Of a stretch of 64,000 bases of DNA, positions 1-9,799 are shown piece by piece. How positions within the stretch are numbered: the first letter of the stretch is position 1; each line of letters starts with the position of its first letter. The notes beneath the pieces are model-generated. The model worked only from the letters and a program-made list of their open reading frames with translations. It searched no databases and was not told the DNA's origin. Source of the DNA: Planctomycetota bacterium (GTDB taxonomy: Bacteria > Planctomycetota > Phycisphaerae > Phycisphaerales > UBA1924); the NCBI GenBank assembly GCA_013285505.1, contig CP053450.1, positions 728,796-792,795 of the forward strand. Reading direction: 5' to 3'. Both the position numbers and the translations under genes were made by a program.

Positions 1-115
1 CGAACACGCTGACCATCGCCTCGTGCTTGGGCACCATGCGCCCGTTGACATAGATCAGCGGCTTGTCCGCCGCGCCCGTCGAGTTGGAAGCGGGCTGGGT
101 CGAGGTCTGGGTCAT
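1..115 (-). CDS. ilvE: Branched-chain amino acid aminotransferase, N-terminal fragment
   Basis: Only the first 38 codons are inside the window; the gene runs off the left edge. The ATG is at 115 on the minus strand. After a short polar leader the product reads IYVNGRMVPKHEAMVSVF, the usual opening of class IV PLP-dependent branched-chain aminotransferases, where the first beta strand (YVNG) is followed by the VSVFDHGFLYGDGVFEG region. The family transfers the amino group between glutamate and the 2-oxo acids of leucine, isoleucine and valine. The PLP lysine lies outside the window, so a D-amino-acid aminotransferase or aminodeoxychorismate lyase of the same fold is not excluded. It lies downstream of pheT on the same strand, across a 155-base gap. 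Confidence 0.7.
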   Translation of the reverse strand, partial: MTQTSTQPASNSTGAADKPLIYVNGRMVPKHEAMVSVF

Positions 116-270
116 TGAAGAGGCCCTCCGTGAGCTCTGGGTGTCAGTCGATTCGGGAGCAGCGAGCCGAAACTCGCCGCTCGTACCGCCATGGTACTCG
201 CGCGGTTCGGCCCACATCGGAACATGCAGACGCAGTGTTTAGTATACGGTCGGGTAATGATCAGGCCGTG

Positions 271-2356
271 CTAGGCCCGAAGCTCGGCGCGAAGCCGATT
301 TTTCGCGGCCTCAACAAGGGATTCCACCTGAGGATCGACCTCCTCGTGCCGCAGCGTCCGCTCCGGCGAGCGGAACCGCAGCCGCATCGTCACGCTCTTC
401 TTGCCCTGCCCCGTCTGCTTGCCCCGGTACGTCCCCACAAACGAGGTCCGCTCCAAAAGCGCCGGCGCCGTCTCCCGGATCAACTCCTCAAACCGCGCCC
501 ACGCCACGTCCTCGGCCACCACAAACGAGAGGTCCCGCTCGATCGAGGGGAACGCCGGCAGCGCGTGCGTCACCGCCCGCGGCGGGTACATCCCCACCAG
601 CGCGTCCAGACTCAGCTCCGCCGCGATCACCGGCACCTCAAGCCCGTACGCCTTCTGCATCGCCCCGGTCATGAACCCGAACGTCCCGATCCGCTGCCCC
701 GCCACCAGCACCTCCGCCGACGCCTCCGCGTCAAACGCCGCCTGGCAAGGCTTGCCCGGCACGATCTCCACCCGAGCCTCGCTCCCCGCCAGCGCGCCCG
801 CACCACCGACTCGACCGCCCCGCGCATCAGCCGCACACCACGCTGCCGGTCGTCCGCCGACCGCTTCCGACCCTCGCCCGGCACGTCCATCAGCAGCGCA
901 AGGTTGCGGTTCTCGATCCCCTGCCGCCCCTCCTTGTCCAACTCGGCAAACACCGAAGAGATCTCCCACAGCCGCACGCCACCCGCCTGCTCGACCTGCC
1001 CGTGCTGGTTCGTCCGCCGGCACGCCAGCAAACTCGGCAGCACGCTCGGCCGCAGATAGGGCTCCTGGCTCCGCCGCGCATCATCAACCTTCAGCAGCCG
1101 CATCTCCGGCGGCAGGAAAGGCTCCGCCGCCTCGCGCCCCACAAACGTGAACGTCACCGTCTCGTAGAACCCCAACCCGCCGAGCACCGTGCCGATCGCC
1201 CGCACCGCGCCCTCGCTCTCCTGCGGCGGCTTGGCCACGATCGGCATCCGGTCCAGGATCGGCACCGCGTCCAACCCCTTCACCCGCGCGACCTCCTCCA
1301 CCAGATCAATCTCACGCGTCAGGTCGTGCCGGAACGCCGGGATCGTGCACCGAAGCGTCCCCGACCCGCCACGCTCCACCCCGATCTCCAGCTCCGACAG
1401 CATCGCTTCCTGTTCATCGTCGGGGATGTCCACGCCGATCACATCGCGCACCCGCTGCGGCCGCAACTCAACCACCGTCGGCGCCGCAAACTCCCGCCCG
1501 TCGGCCAGCACACCCTCGCACAACGCACCCCCGGCAAACTCCACCAGCAGCGCCGCCGCGCGCCGCGCCGCAAACTCGATCTCGCGAGCATCCACGATCC
1601 GCTCAAACCGGTGCGCCGCGTCGGTCTGGATCGCCAGCCGCCGCGCCGCCCGCCGGATCGTCACCGGGTCCCACGTCGCCATCTCCAGCACCACGTCGGT
1701 CGTCTGGTTGCCCACCTCGCTGTCCGCACCGCCGATCACCCCCGCCAGCGACTGCGCCCGCTCGGCGTCCGCCACCACCAGCTCATCGGCCCGCAGCACA
1801 CGGTCCTTCTCATCCAGCGTCCGCAGCTTCTCACCCTTCCGGGCATACCGGATCACCAGCGACCCCCCCGCCAGCTTCGCCAGATCGAACACATGGCACG
1901 GGTGCCCAAGCTCGAACGTGATGAAGTTCGTCAGGTCCACCACGTTGTTGATCGACCGCTGCCCGACCGCCTCGAGCGCCTCCACAAGCCACTCAGGGCT
2001 CGGGCCCACCTTCACGCCCCGCACCACCTGCGCCGTAAAAGCGGGCACACCTCCGGCGTCTCGTTCCGGAGTGTCAGCACCTCCGCCGCCGCCCCGCCCG
2101 TCCGGGCCGGCTCGGTCCACGCCGGCTTCACCAGCGTCCGGTCCGTCCCCGCAGCCACCTCCCGCGCCAGCCCCAGATGACTCAGACAGTCACCCCGGTT
2201 CGAGGTCACCTCCACGTCGAGCATGGTGTCGCCCGACGGCAGGGCCGTTTCCTCCTCGATGGGAAACCCCGCCGCGGTCAGCACGGCGTCGGCCTCGGCA
2301 GCCGTCACGTTGCCGGGGGAGAGATAGCGATTCAACCAGCGGATGGAGCAGTTCAT
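271..2356 (-). CDS. pheT: Phenylalanine--tRNA ligase beta subunit, split by two frameshifts
   Basis: Three reading frames join into one PheT of about 695 residues, close to family length. The first segment (2356 to about 2040) opens MNCSIRWLNRYLSP and holds the N-terminal domain with LDVEVTSNRGDCLSH. The second (about 2040 to 795) carries the B3/B4 and B5 domains, including SINNVVDLTNFITFELGHPCH and QTDAAHRFER. The third (about 795 to 271) carries the C-terminal anticodon-binding (FDX-ACB) domain with FPSIERDLSFVV, ending in TAG. Breaks lie near 2040 (TTTT run) and near 795. The protein pairs with PheS to charge tRNA-Phe; pheS is not in the window. Because homology is continuous across both breaks and the gene is essential, the breaks are most likely sequencing indels. 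Confidence 0.9.
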
Positions 2357-2485
2357 GGGAGCAGAGGATAGGGTCCGCGTCCGGATCGGACGGTCCCGGA
2401 GTAGACTCTCCCTCCGGGCCGAGATCCGCCCCCCCGATCCCCGATCCGGCCCCGACAGTTCAGCCCGCCCGACGGAGACCGATCC

Positions 2486-3065
2486 TTGCCCCGCCCCTTC
2501 CCGACCAACCCGCCGCGCCGCCGCTCTCTCATACCGGCCGCCCTCGCCGCCCTCCTGCTGTGCCTCCCCGGCTGCTCCTCCACCCCCCGCCCCCTCCCCG
2601 AGCCCGAGCCGGTCGTCCTGCCCGACACCGCCCCCGAAGACTTCGCCCTCAGCATCACCGTCGTCGGCCCCTCCTCCGCCGAGACCGACATCGACGACCG
2701 CCCCCGCGCCGAGCGCCCCGCCCGCTACCTCGTCGAGCCCGACGGCCTGCTCCGCGCCGCCATCGGCCCCGGCGCCACCCCCCCGCGTCTACCCCCGCCA
2801 GACCCGCCAACTCACCGAGGCCCAGATCCAACGCCTCTGGAGGCTCGTCGGCGAGACCGGCCTCCTCGAGCCCACCACCCTCACCAGCATCGACAACACC
2901 GAGATCTTCTTCCCCCAGCGCTCCCGCCCGACCGCACTGGTCTACATCCGCCAGCAGGGCACCGGCTCCCACTTCGCCGTCCGGCTGCCCGTCGGCGACG
3001 CCGAGAGCGCGATGGTCGCGCAACTGGTCGACCAACTCGCCGACATGGCGTGGGTGCCCGAGTAG
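2486..3065 (+). CDS. Small lipoprotein of unknown function, one frameshift
   Basis: A TTG start at 2486 gives a basic N-terminus, a hydrophobic stretch (AALAALLLCLPGC) and a lipobox LPGC, so the product is predicted to be lipid-anchored. After about 95 residues the frame breaks at a run of seven C near 2780. The next frame continues VYPRQTRQLTEAQIQRLWRL and ends DMAWVPE at 3065. The combined product is about 193 residues. The pattern of a threshold on an oriented variable followed by helices resembles small planctomycete lipoproteins, but I recognise no named family. It starts 130 bases from the divergent pheT start, so the two may share a promoter region. The start codon is uncertain. Confidence 0.55.
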
Positions 3066-3178
3066 GCGCCGACTCGGGGCTCGATATCGACTTGGTGATC
3101 CGGCTCGCCCCCATTACACTGCGTTGCGCCCCCCGGGCAGCCAGTTTCAGGGGACCCATGCACTCACGGAGGCTCGAT

Positions 3179-3862
3179 ATGAGCACCGATCGGATGCTCG
3201 CTGTCATTTGGACCATGGCCATCGTGTCCATCGGAGCCGCGGCGAGCGCGCAGACTATCGACTTCGAGCAGTTCGAGAACCGCGACAACATCTTCGGCCT
3301 CGACCTCGGCGGCGTATCGCTCCGACCGCGTTTCGGGTCCCAGGTGCACGTGTACGCCGACAACTTTGTGGGGAACGGGCATCACTCGCCGGTCAACTCA
3401 ATCATCGCGTCCAACGGCGGCAGGTGGCAGCCGCTGGTCGGCGAGTTCGACGAACCGCAGGGCTTCATCCGGCTCTGGGGCGGCGACGACGGATTCGACG
3501 ACGACCAGTGGGAGTTCGAGGCCTTCGACGCCCACGGCGCAAGCCTCGGGATCGTGCAATCGCCGGTCTGGAACGGCAAGCCCTACACGAGCCTGACCAT
3601 CCGCGCCGACGGGATCATGTCATTCGAGGCCCGGTTCATCGGCCAAAGCGATGCGGAGATCGCCTTCGATGATCTCGAGTTCGTGCCCGAGGGTGGCTGC
3701 CGCGCCGATCTCAACGGCGACGGCAACGTCAACACGCAGGACTTCATCGAGTTTCTCAACGCCTGGGCCGGCGATCATCTCCGGGCCGACTGGAACGGCG
3801 ATGGAGCTATCAATACGCAAGACTTCATCGCCTACCTCAACGAGTGGGCGGCCGGCTGCTGA
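3179..3862 (+). CDS. Exported protein with GC-type dockerin-like C-terminus
   Basis: The ATG at 3179 is preceded by ACGGAGG at a good distance, so it is preferred over the ATG at 3158. The 227-residue product has a Sec signal peptide (hydrophobic core ending AAASAQ, about residues 1-24). A central beta-rich domain of about 140 residues follows, with FDEPQGFIRLWGGDDGFDDD, which looks like a carbohydrate or cell-surface module but matches no family I can name. The tail has two EF-hand-like loops (DLNGDGNVNTQDFIEFLNAW and DWNGDGAINTQDFIAYLNEW) and ends in AAGC. This terminal Gly-Cys dockerin-like tail occurs in six other proteins here and probably acts in surface attachment. No frameshift. Confidence 0.8.
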   Translation: MSTDRMLAVIWTMAIVSIGAAASAQTIDFEQFENRDNIFGLDLGGVSLRPRFGSQVHVYADNFVGNGHHSPVNSIIASNGGRWQPLVGEFDEPQGFIRLWGGDDGFDDDQWEFEAFDAHGASLGIVQSPVWNGKPYTSLTIRADGIMSFEARFIGQSDAEIAFDDLEFVPEGGCRADLNGDGNVNTQDFIEFLNAWAGDHLRADWNGDGAINTQDFIAYLNEWAAGC

Positions 3863-3875
3863 CCGCGCGCCAACG

Positions 3876-4370
3876 ATGCCGACTATGGTACCGACACTCT
3901 CCATCCTCGGCATCGCCATCGTGCTCGGCAGCGGCCTGATCGCCGGCGTGTTCCTCGCGTTCTCATCGTTCATCATGCAGGCACTCCACCGCGTCCCGCC
4001 CAGCCATGGCGCCGCGGCGATGCAGCAGATCAATATCACCGTCATCAACCCCGTCTTCCTCAGCGCCTTCATGGGCACCGCAGCGCTCTCGCTCGCCGCA
4101 ATCGCCCTCGCGGCATTCCGCTGGGACGTCGCGCCGGCCCGCCTACTCGCCCTCGCGGGACTGCTCTACCTCGCAGGGACCTTCCTCGTCACCATCCGCT
4201 GCAACGTCCCGCTCAACAACAGACTCGCGGCCGTCGACCCCGAGAGCCCCGAAGCCGCCGAGGTCTGGACGCAATACCTCAGTGTCTGGACCCGCTGGAA
4301 CCACGTGCGCACGATCGCCGCGATCGCAGCAGCCGTCCTGGGGTGCCTGGGCCTCCTCCAGTTCTCCTAA
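3876..4370 (+). CDS. DUF1772 (anthrone oxygenase-like) integral membrane protein
   Basis: The 164-residue product has four hydrophobic segments (about residues 7-27, 55-75, 83-103 and 140-160). It carries the family's conserved region CNVPLNNRLA followed by WTQYLSVWTRWNHVRT, in which VPLN and the W-x3-WN-x-VRT motif are diagnostic of DUF1772. Members include fungal anthrone oxygenases, but most bacterial ones are uncharacterised. The ATG at 3876 (MPTMVPTLS) lies 13 bases after the stop of the dockerin-tailed gene; an in-frame ATG at 3885 is an alternative start. It is followed after 47 bases by the Hsp70 gene on the same strand, so co-transcription is possible. A role in redox or detoxification would be inference only. 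Confidence 0.8.
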   Translation: MPTMVPTLSILGIAIVLGSGLIAGVFLAFSSFIMQALHRVPPSHGAAAMQQINITVINPVFLSAFMGTAALSLAAIALAAFRWDVAPARLLALAGLLYLAGTFLVTIRCNVPLNNRLAAVDPESPEAAEVWTQYLSVWTRWNHVRTIAAIAAAVLGCLGLLQFS

Positions 4371-4417
4371 GCCGGCCGCCCGCCCACGCGAGCGCACACC
4401 CGCGCTATCGTCGCAGG

Positions 4418-6345
4418 ATGACCGCCTCAACAGAACCCATCCTCGGCATCGACCTCGGCACCACCAACAGCCTCGTCGCCATCTTCGACGAGCAAGGCCC
4501 GCGGACCATCGACGACCCGCAGCACCGCACGCTTCTCCCGAGCGTCGTCCGCTTCGAGACCGCACCCGACGGCACCACCCGCACCATCGTCGGCCACGAC
4601 GCCGCCGACCGCGCCGTCGAGTTCCCGACCACCACCATCTCCAGCGTCAAGCGACTCATGGGCCGCGCCCTCGCCGACGCCGCGCCCGACCTGCCCTACC
4701 TCTCCTACCGCGTCGTCGAGGGCGAGCACAACACCGCCCGCGTCGCCATCCCTCTCGATGGCACCGAACGCATCGTCTCCCCCCAGGAAGTCTCCGCCAT
4801 CATCCTCCGCCAGCTCGCCGCGCGCATCCGACGCCCTCGGCACCGAGGTCCGCAAGGCCGTCGTCACCGTCCCCGCCTACTTCGACGACGCCCAACGCCA
4901 GGCCACCCGCGACGCCGGCCGACTCGCCGGCCTCGAGGTCGTCCGCATCGTCAACGAGCCCACCGCCGCCGCACTCGCCTACGGCCTCGGCATCGGCGCA
5001 AAGGCCGAGCCCCGCACCGTCGCCGTCTTCGACCTCGGCGGCGGCACCTTCGACGTCTCCATCCTCCGCATCACGCCGAACCCCACGCCCGACCCCAACC
5101 AAGACCAAGCCCCCGACCAGCCCGCCTTCTTCCAGGTCCTCTCCACCGCCGGAGACACCCGCCTCGGCGGCGACGATGTGGACAACGCCCTCGTCCGCAC
5201 CCTCAGCCAGCAGATGCGCGCACAACTCGGCGACGACACCCCCGCCCTCGAAGGCCTCGACCCCGCCACCCGCAAAGCCCTCTCCCAGTTCGCCCGCGCC
5301 GTCAAGCACCGGCTCAGCGAGGACACCACCGCCCCCGTCCGCATCGACATCGCCGGCCGCGGCACCTTCGAAACCACCATCACCCGCGACCAGCTCGAAG
5401 CCCTCATGCACGACTGGATCGACCGCGCCATCGACTGCTGCCGCCGCGCCGTCCGCGACGCCGGCCTCCCCTCACCCACCGAGGGCATCGACGCGGTCAT
5501 CATGGTCGGTGGCTCCACCCGCATCCCGCTCGTCCAGCAGCGCGTCGGCGAACTCTTCGGCACCCAGCCCTACACCGCCCTCGACCCCGACCGCGTCGTC
5601 GCCCTCGGTGCCGCCGTCCAGGCCGGCATCATGTCCGGCGTCACAAAGGGCGCCCTGCTGCTCGACGTCATCCCCCTCAGCCTCGGCATCGAGACCGCCG
5701 GCGGTGCCGTCGCCAAGCTCATCGTCTCCAACTCCACCGTCCCCGCCCGGGCCACCGAACGCTTCACCACCAGCGTCGACGGCCAGACCTCCATCAAGAT
5801 CCACGTCCTCCAGGGCGAACGCGAGATGGTCGAGCACTGCCGCTCCCTCGGCGTCTTCGACCTCCGGGGCCTCCCCCCCCATGCCCGCCGGTGTGCCGCA
5901 GCTCGAAGTCGAGTTCCTCGTGGACGCCGGCGGCGTCCTCCACGTCACCGCTCAGGAGAACCGCACCGGCAAGCGCGCCCAGCTCCAGGTCGTGCCCAAC
6001 CACGGCCTCAGCCGCGACGAGGTCGAGCAGATCGAACGCGACAGCGTCACCCACGCCCGAGACGACATGCAGCAGCACCGCGTCGCCGACCTCGTCGTCA
6101 ACTGCTCGCTCGACCTCAAGTGGATCGGCGACCAGCTCGCCCGCCACGGCACCGCCCTCGACCCCGACTACCGGGCCGACCTCGAACGCCAGATCGACTC
6201 CCTGCGGACCATGGTCGAAACCGCCAAGGCCGACTGGCGCGCCGCCGACGCCAACCAGATGCACCAGGCCAAAGAAGCGCTCGACAACGCCAGCCTCCGC
6301 CTCCAGGAAGTCGCCATCACCGCGTCCCTCCGCCAGGACGGCTGA
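4418..6345 (+). CDS. Hsp70-family chaperone (HscA-like), two frameshifts
   Basis: Three frames join into about 642 residues. The first (4418 to about 4820) begins MTASTEPILGIDLGTTNSLV, holding the Hsp70 phosphate-1 motif DLGTTNS. The second (to about 5875) has NEPTAAALAYG, the phosphate-2 motif DLGGGTFDVS and the adenosine motif VGGSTRIPLV. The third (to 6345) holds the substrate-binding domain and helical lid, without the long acidic tail of DnaK. The second break is at a run of C near 5871-5880. The spacing CRSLGVFDLRGLPPMPAG and the short C-terminus favour HscA, the chaperone for Fe-S cluster transfer, over DnaK. No isc genes are adjacent, so the subfamily is an inference; the Hsp70 assignment is firm. 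Confidence 0.9.
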
Positions 6346-6393
6346 CCCCGGCACCCCCGCGCCCCGCCGCACGCCGCGCCCGAACCTCCCAAC

Positions 6394-6422
6394 AAAAAAG
6401 TACCCGGCCAAACGGGGCCGGG
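6394..6422 (-). terminator. Rho-independent terminator of the 75-residue gene
   Basis: A 7-bp perfect stem (CCCGGCC at 6403-6409 with GGCCGGG at 6416-6422) with a 6-base loop is followed, on the minus strand, by a T tract (A run at 6394-6399 on the plus strand). It lies 40 bases downstream of the minus-strand gene ending at 6462 and convergent to the Hsp70 gene. The T tract is on the minus-strand side only. Confidence 0.75.
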
Positions 6423-6461
6423 CTCCTCAGTGAGCGATCTCAGAGTGCGTCGAGGGCGAAC

Positions 6462-6689
6462 TTACGCAGCCTTCGGGCCGTCGTCATCAAACCATCCGCC
6501 GTTCATCAGCGCGTTCGCATCGTCGAGCCGCGCCTGGGCATGGTCCAGCGCCTCTTCAACCTGACGGATCGCCTCGGTCGAGTCGCTCAGCCGGAGCCGG
6601 AACGGCACACCCGCCTGGCGGGCACGAGGGAACGGGATGGTGTCGGTATCGAGCGGATCGGGACCACGAAAGAGTCGGAGCTTGGGCAT
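6462..6689 (-). CDS. Small acidic protein of unknown function (75 aa)
   Basis: A strong ribosome binding site (AGGAGG eight bases before the ATG at 6689) and a matching terminator downstream support a real gene. The product opens MPKLRLFRGPDPLDTD, has a central predicted helix (TEAIRQVEEALDHAQARLDD) and ends acidic. There are no cysteines, signal peptide or membrane segment. I recognise no family. It may be a short lineage-specific regulator or scaffold, but nothing in the sequence shows a role. It stands alone between convergent Hsp70 and the plsY-tmk pair. Confidence 0.65.
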   Translation of the reverse strand: MPKLRLFRGPDPLDTDTIPFPRARQAGVPFRLRLSDSTEAIRQVEEALDHAQARLDDANALMNGGWFDDDGPKAA

Positions 6690-6902
6690 CGGAAGGTCCT
6701 CCTTGCTCCAGATTCATCGGCCCACGGTTTCACCCGCCGTGAGCTTCGGCCCCCCATACCGCAAAGGCCCGCAAGCACAACCGCGCAACTTCCGCGCAAC
6801 CCCCAAGTAACAGGCGGAATTCTACCCATAGATGTCGGTGTTTCGGACCCTCAAACGGTTCTCGGAGCCCCGCGGACCGCCCGTCCCCCAAACGACCCGC
6901 CC

Positions 6903-7577
6903 TCACGCCTTCGGATCCACCCGCTGCCCGATCCGGTTCTCGGTCCCCTTCAGCAGCCGCCCGATGTTGGCCCTGTGCTTCAGCAGCACCACCACCGCCA
7001 GCAACCCCGCCACCACATAAAAAGGTACCGCCCGCACGTGCCGGTCCGGCACGTCCGAGAGCGTCTCGATCGTCAGCCCCAGCCACAGCGGCAGGCTCAC
7101 CGCCGCGACGCACGAGGCCAGGCTCACATACCGGCTCATCTTCGCGATCACTACCCACGCCGCGAACGCCCCCAACGCCGGCCCCGTCAGCAGCGGATAC
7201 ACCCCCAGCAACGCCCCGAACCCGGTCGCGACCCCCTTGCCGCCCTTGAACCCGATCCACGGGCTGTACATGTGCCCCAGAATCGCCGCCGCCACCGTTG
7301 CCAGCCACAGCCACGCATCACCCGCCGGCACCGCCGCCTTCCCGACCACCCCCGCCGCCAGACCCGCCCCGAGCGTCGGCACCAGCCCCTTGGCCATGTC
7401 GACCCCGAAGCACAGCAGCCCCGGCCCCTTGCCGAGCACCCGCCACACATTCGTCGCCCCGATGTTCCCCGACCCGTGCGCCCGGATATCCACACCCTTC
7501 GCGCGCGCAATCAGCAACCCCGAGGGCACACTGCCAAGCAGAAACGCAACCGGGATCGCGAGGGTCCACACGAGCAT
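6903..7577 (-). CDS. plsY: Glycerol-3-phosphate acyltransferase PlsY
   Basis: The 224-residue product has the PlsY topology of about five membrane helices. The three conserved cytoplasmic motifs are all present: motif 1 GSVPSGLLIARAKGVDIRAHGSGNIGATN (about residues 16-44, key residues SGNIGATN), motif 2 FKGGKGVATGFG (about 113-124) and motif 3 LLKHRANIGRLLKGTENR near the C-terminus. The enzyme moves the acyl group from acyl-phosphate to glycerol-3-phosphate, giving lysophosphatidic acid, in the inner membrane. It starts 7 bases after the tmk stop on the same strand, so the two are probably one transcript. No frameshift. Confidence 0.96.
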   Translation of the reverse strand: MLVWTLAIPVAFLLGSVPSGLLIARAKGVDIRAHGSGNIGATNVWRVLGKGPGLLCFGVDMAKGLVPTLGAGLAAGVVGKAAVPAGDAWLWLATVAAAILGHMYSPWIGFKGGKGVATGFGALLGVYPLLTGPALGAFAAWVVIAKMSRYVSLASCVAAVSLPLWLGLTIETLSDVPDRHVRAVPFYVVAGLLAVVVLLKHRANIGRLLKGTENRIGQRVDPKA

Positions 7578-7584
7578 GGCGGAT

Positions 7585-8340
7585 CTACTTCGGCTGCGCG
7601 ACAGCGTGGGCCGCGAGAGACTCCATCAGCCTCGCCCACACATCATCAGGAGAGGCCGTCGCATCGACGACCAGATAGTGATCCGGATCGGTCCCGGCCT
7701 GGTCGAGATAGCCCTGACGCACCCGCGCGTGGAACGCGTCGCCCTTGGCCTCCATCCGGTCAGCAAACAGCGACATCGTCGCATCCGCCGCCTTGCTCCG
7801 CGGCTGCCCCCCGGTCATGCGGCAGTTCGCCGTCTCCGTGTCCACATCAAGCAGCACCGTCACGTCCGGCCACAACCCGCCCGTCGCCACCTGCGCCACC
7901 GCACGGATCTCCTCCGCCGTCAGCCCCCCCGCAGCACCCTGATACGCCAGCGTGCTCGACACGAACCGATCCGCCAGCACCAGCTTCCCCGCCGCGATCG
8001 CCGGACGGATCTGCGACTCCACCAGCTCGGCCCGGCTCGCCATATACAGCAACATCTCGCACCGCACACCCATGCCGTCATGGTCGCGGTTCAAGAGCAC
8101 CTCGCGGATCCGCTCGCCCACCGCCGTGCCACCCGGGTCGCGCACCATCTCGACCGGCACCCCGTGCGACCCGCACTCGGCCGCAAACCGCTGCAGCTGC
8201 GTCGACTTGCCCGACCCGTCCGGGCCGTCAAACACCACAAACCGCCCCGCCAGGCGCGCAAGCCATGCCGTCGTCGGGTCGGGCGTGGTGGCAGAAGGGT
8301 CTGGTTCCACAGGTCGGGACGTCCTTGTCGCGGTGCTCAC
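7585..8340 (-). CDS. tmk: Thymidylate kinase
   Basis: The product phosphorylates dTMP to dTDP. The P-loop is FDGPDGSGKSTQ (about residues 32-43); the DR(F/Y) motif appears as LADRFVSSTLAYQG and the lid region follows GLWPDVTVLLDVD. I chose the GTG at 8340 (VSTATRTSRP) because it gives about 251 residues with a 30-residue N-terminal extension; longer upstream readings are arginine-rich and look non-coding. The frame stays open upstream to 8559. The N-terminal extension before the P-loop is longer than in E. coli. Upstream, bases 8341-8500 hold no gene and include a copy of a short GC-rich repeat. plsY follows immediately. Confidence 0.93.
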   Translation of the reverse strand: MSTATRTSRPVEPDPSATTPDPTTAWLARLAGRFVVFDGPDGSGKSTQLQRFAAECGSHGVPVEMVRDPGGTAVGERIREVLLNRDHDGMGVRCEMLLYMASRAELVESQIRPAIAAGKLVLADRFVSSTLAYQGAAGGLTAEEIRAVAQVATGGLWPDVTVLLDVDTETANCRMTGGQPRSKAADATMSLFADRMEAKGDAFHARVRQGYLDQAGTDPDHYLVVDATASPDDVWARLMESLAAHAVAQPK

Positions 8341-8352
8341 ACGGGCAGTGTA

Positions 8353-8379
8353 GATGGAATCACGCAGAGGCGCAGAGAC
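8353..8379. repeat. Short dispersed repeat (ACGCAGAG..AGACGC type)
   Basis: A segment reading TCACGCAGAGGCGCAGAGAC recurs with few changes at 26829-26855, again in a gene-free gap. Both copies sit just upstream of minus-strand genes. Repeats of this wording are dispersed in many bacterial genomes; function unknown. Confidence 0.5.
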
Positions 8380-8500
8380 GCCGAGGAAGAATGGGAAAAC
8401 GCGTGCCGGAACGGGCCACGAGTGCCGAGCATGGCGGCCGGTGTCGCCGAATCGCCGCCTCAGCCGCGCTATCAGGACGCGTCTCCCGCGTGAGACTCTC

Positions 8501-9389
8501 CTACTTCTTCCCTTGAGGCTTCTGCGCCGGCGGCGGCGGGGCAGCCTTCCTCGCCCCACCCAGCAGCAGCCGGTCCATGCTCAGCGTCCCCGGCCCGGCA
8601 AACACCAGCGCCATCGCACAACCAAACAGGCTGAACTGAAACAGCAGCAGCGTCCACTGGTCCGAACCGAACCACGGATAGTCCGGCAGGAAGCCCAGCC
8701 GCGTGCTCCCGCTCTGGATCGCCGGGCCGAACCCCGTCAGCCACATCGCCACCAGCATGACATTCGCGATGCCGAACGCACTGAACCGCGTCAGCAGCCC
8801 CACAAGAATTAAAATGCCCCCGATCAGCTCCGTCAGCGCCGCAGCCAGCGCCGCGTACCGGGGCCAGTGGTCGTACTCGGTCCCCGGGTCAAAGTCCGGC
8901 CACAGCCGCATCCGCGGCGAGCTGTCCTCCGGGTTCAGCCCCGGGTGGATCGCCCTGTGCAGCGCCAGCACCAGACCCGCATACCCCCCGCACCTCCACA
9001 GCCTCCGGAAAGTCGGCCGCCGTCGCCAGCACCCGCGCCGGTGCCCCCGAGGACTGCTGCGAGACCAGCCGGACCGACCCGGCCCCCTCGGCCTGCCCGC
9101 CCAGCCGCCTGCAGGCCCGTCCCCGGTCGGGCGCCACATCCTCCGGCTCCCCCGATTCCTCCGGCGCGATCGGATCCGCCCCGCCATCCGAATCGATCGG
9201 CGGAGCCGCCCGGCTCGGAGCCTGCGGGTTCGGGATCACGCCGTAGTTGGCCAATATCGCGGCATCCTCGCCCTGCACCGGGAAGGTGTGCACGAACTTC
9301 CCAAGCCCCGCCCAGATAAAGACCACCGCCAATACCAGCCGCAAAAACAGGGGGGCGATCGCGAGTCCGGCAGAATCTCTCTTGCGCAT
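8501..9389 (-). CDS. DoxX-family membrane protein, one frameshift
   Basis: The N-terminal frame from ATG 9389 begins MRKRDSAGLAIAPLFLRLVL followed by AVVFIWAGLGKFVHTFP, the typical DoxX first helix ending in GxxKF. The C-terminal frame (about 8985 to 8501) holds GYAGLVLALHRAIHP, LIGGILILVGLLTRFSAFG and two more helices, ending PPPAQKPQGKK. The break lies near 8985. The whole is about 296 residues with four or five membrane helices. Between helix 1 and helix 2 is a polar insert of about 100 residues rich in Pro, Glu and Asp, longer than in ordinary DoxX proteins. DoxX proteins have been linked to membrane redox and thiosulfate:quinone oxidoreductase, but the role here is open. Confidence 0.8.
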
Positions 9390-9483
9390 GGCAGTCTCCA
9401 GGATGCGGCTGTCCTTGTCTGGGGATCGGCCGGGCGAGGTTTCGCTCTGGAAAGGTAGGGGAGCGTGATACGATGCAGCCGAC

Positions 9484-9567
9484 GCGGGCGTGGCGGAACT
9501 GGCAGACGCGCGGGATTTAGGTTCCCGTGGCCGCAAGGCCTTGCAGGTTCGATTCCTGTCGCCCGCA
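9484..9567 (+). tRNA. tRNA-Leu (anticodon UAG)
   Basis: A class II tRNA of 84 bases. The acceptor stem GCGGGCG (9484-9490) pairs with CGCCCGC (9560-9566), with A9567 as discriminator. The anticodon stem CGGGA/TCCCG encloses loop TTTAGGT with TAG at 9518-9520. A long variable arm (GGCCGCAAGGCC) and T loop TTCGATT follow. CCA is not encoded. The long variable arm and A73 fit tRNA-Leu reading CUN codons. Confidence 0.97.
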
Positions 9568-9799
9568 CTGTATTCGGGATTCGGCCGGGGTCGTTGCAGA
9601 ACCGGGCGTCCGGGCAAGCCGTAGCGTCTAAACGGGTTACGCCGGACGCGTCACCCGCGGCACGCGCCGGGACCACTGGCCAGACGCCCGGAATGTGGTA
9701 TGGATGAGGTGTGACGCAAGCCCGCAACACAGGGCCCGCGCACGCGGCGGCCGAACAGCGCCGCCAGGACAACAGCAGAGACGGTCGGAGGAGATCAGG

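Noticed and set aside
271..2356. pheT as a true pseudogene
   Set aside because: It is essential, homology is unbroken over three frames, and many other genes here show the same pattern at homopolymers. Indel error is more likely.
4758..8516. A 1,252-codon open frame on the plus strand
   Set aside because: Its first 370 codons are the middle segment of the Hsp70 gene. The remainder is Arg/Pro/His-rich antisense of plsY and tmk, as expected in very high-GC DNA.
9484..9567. tRNA-Leu as integration site of the 13.6 kb island
   Set aside because: No integrase is seen, no repeat of the tRNA 3' end flanks the island, and a surface-protein gene and the HTH gene lie between.
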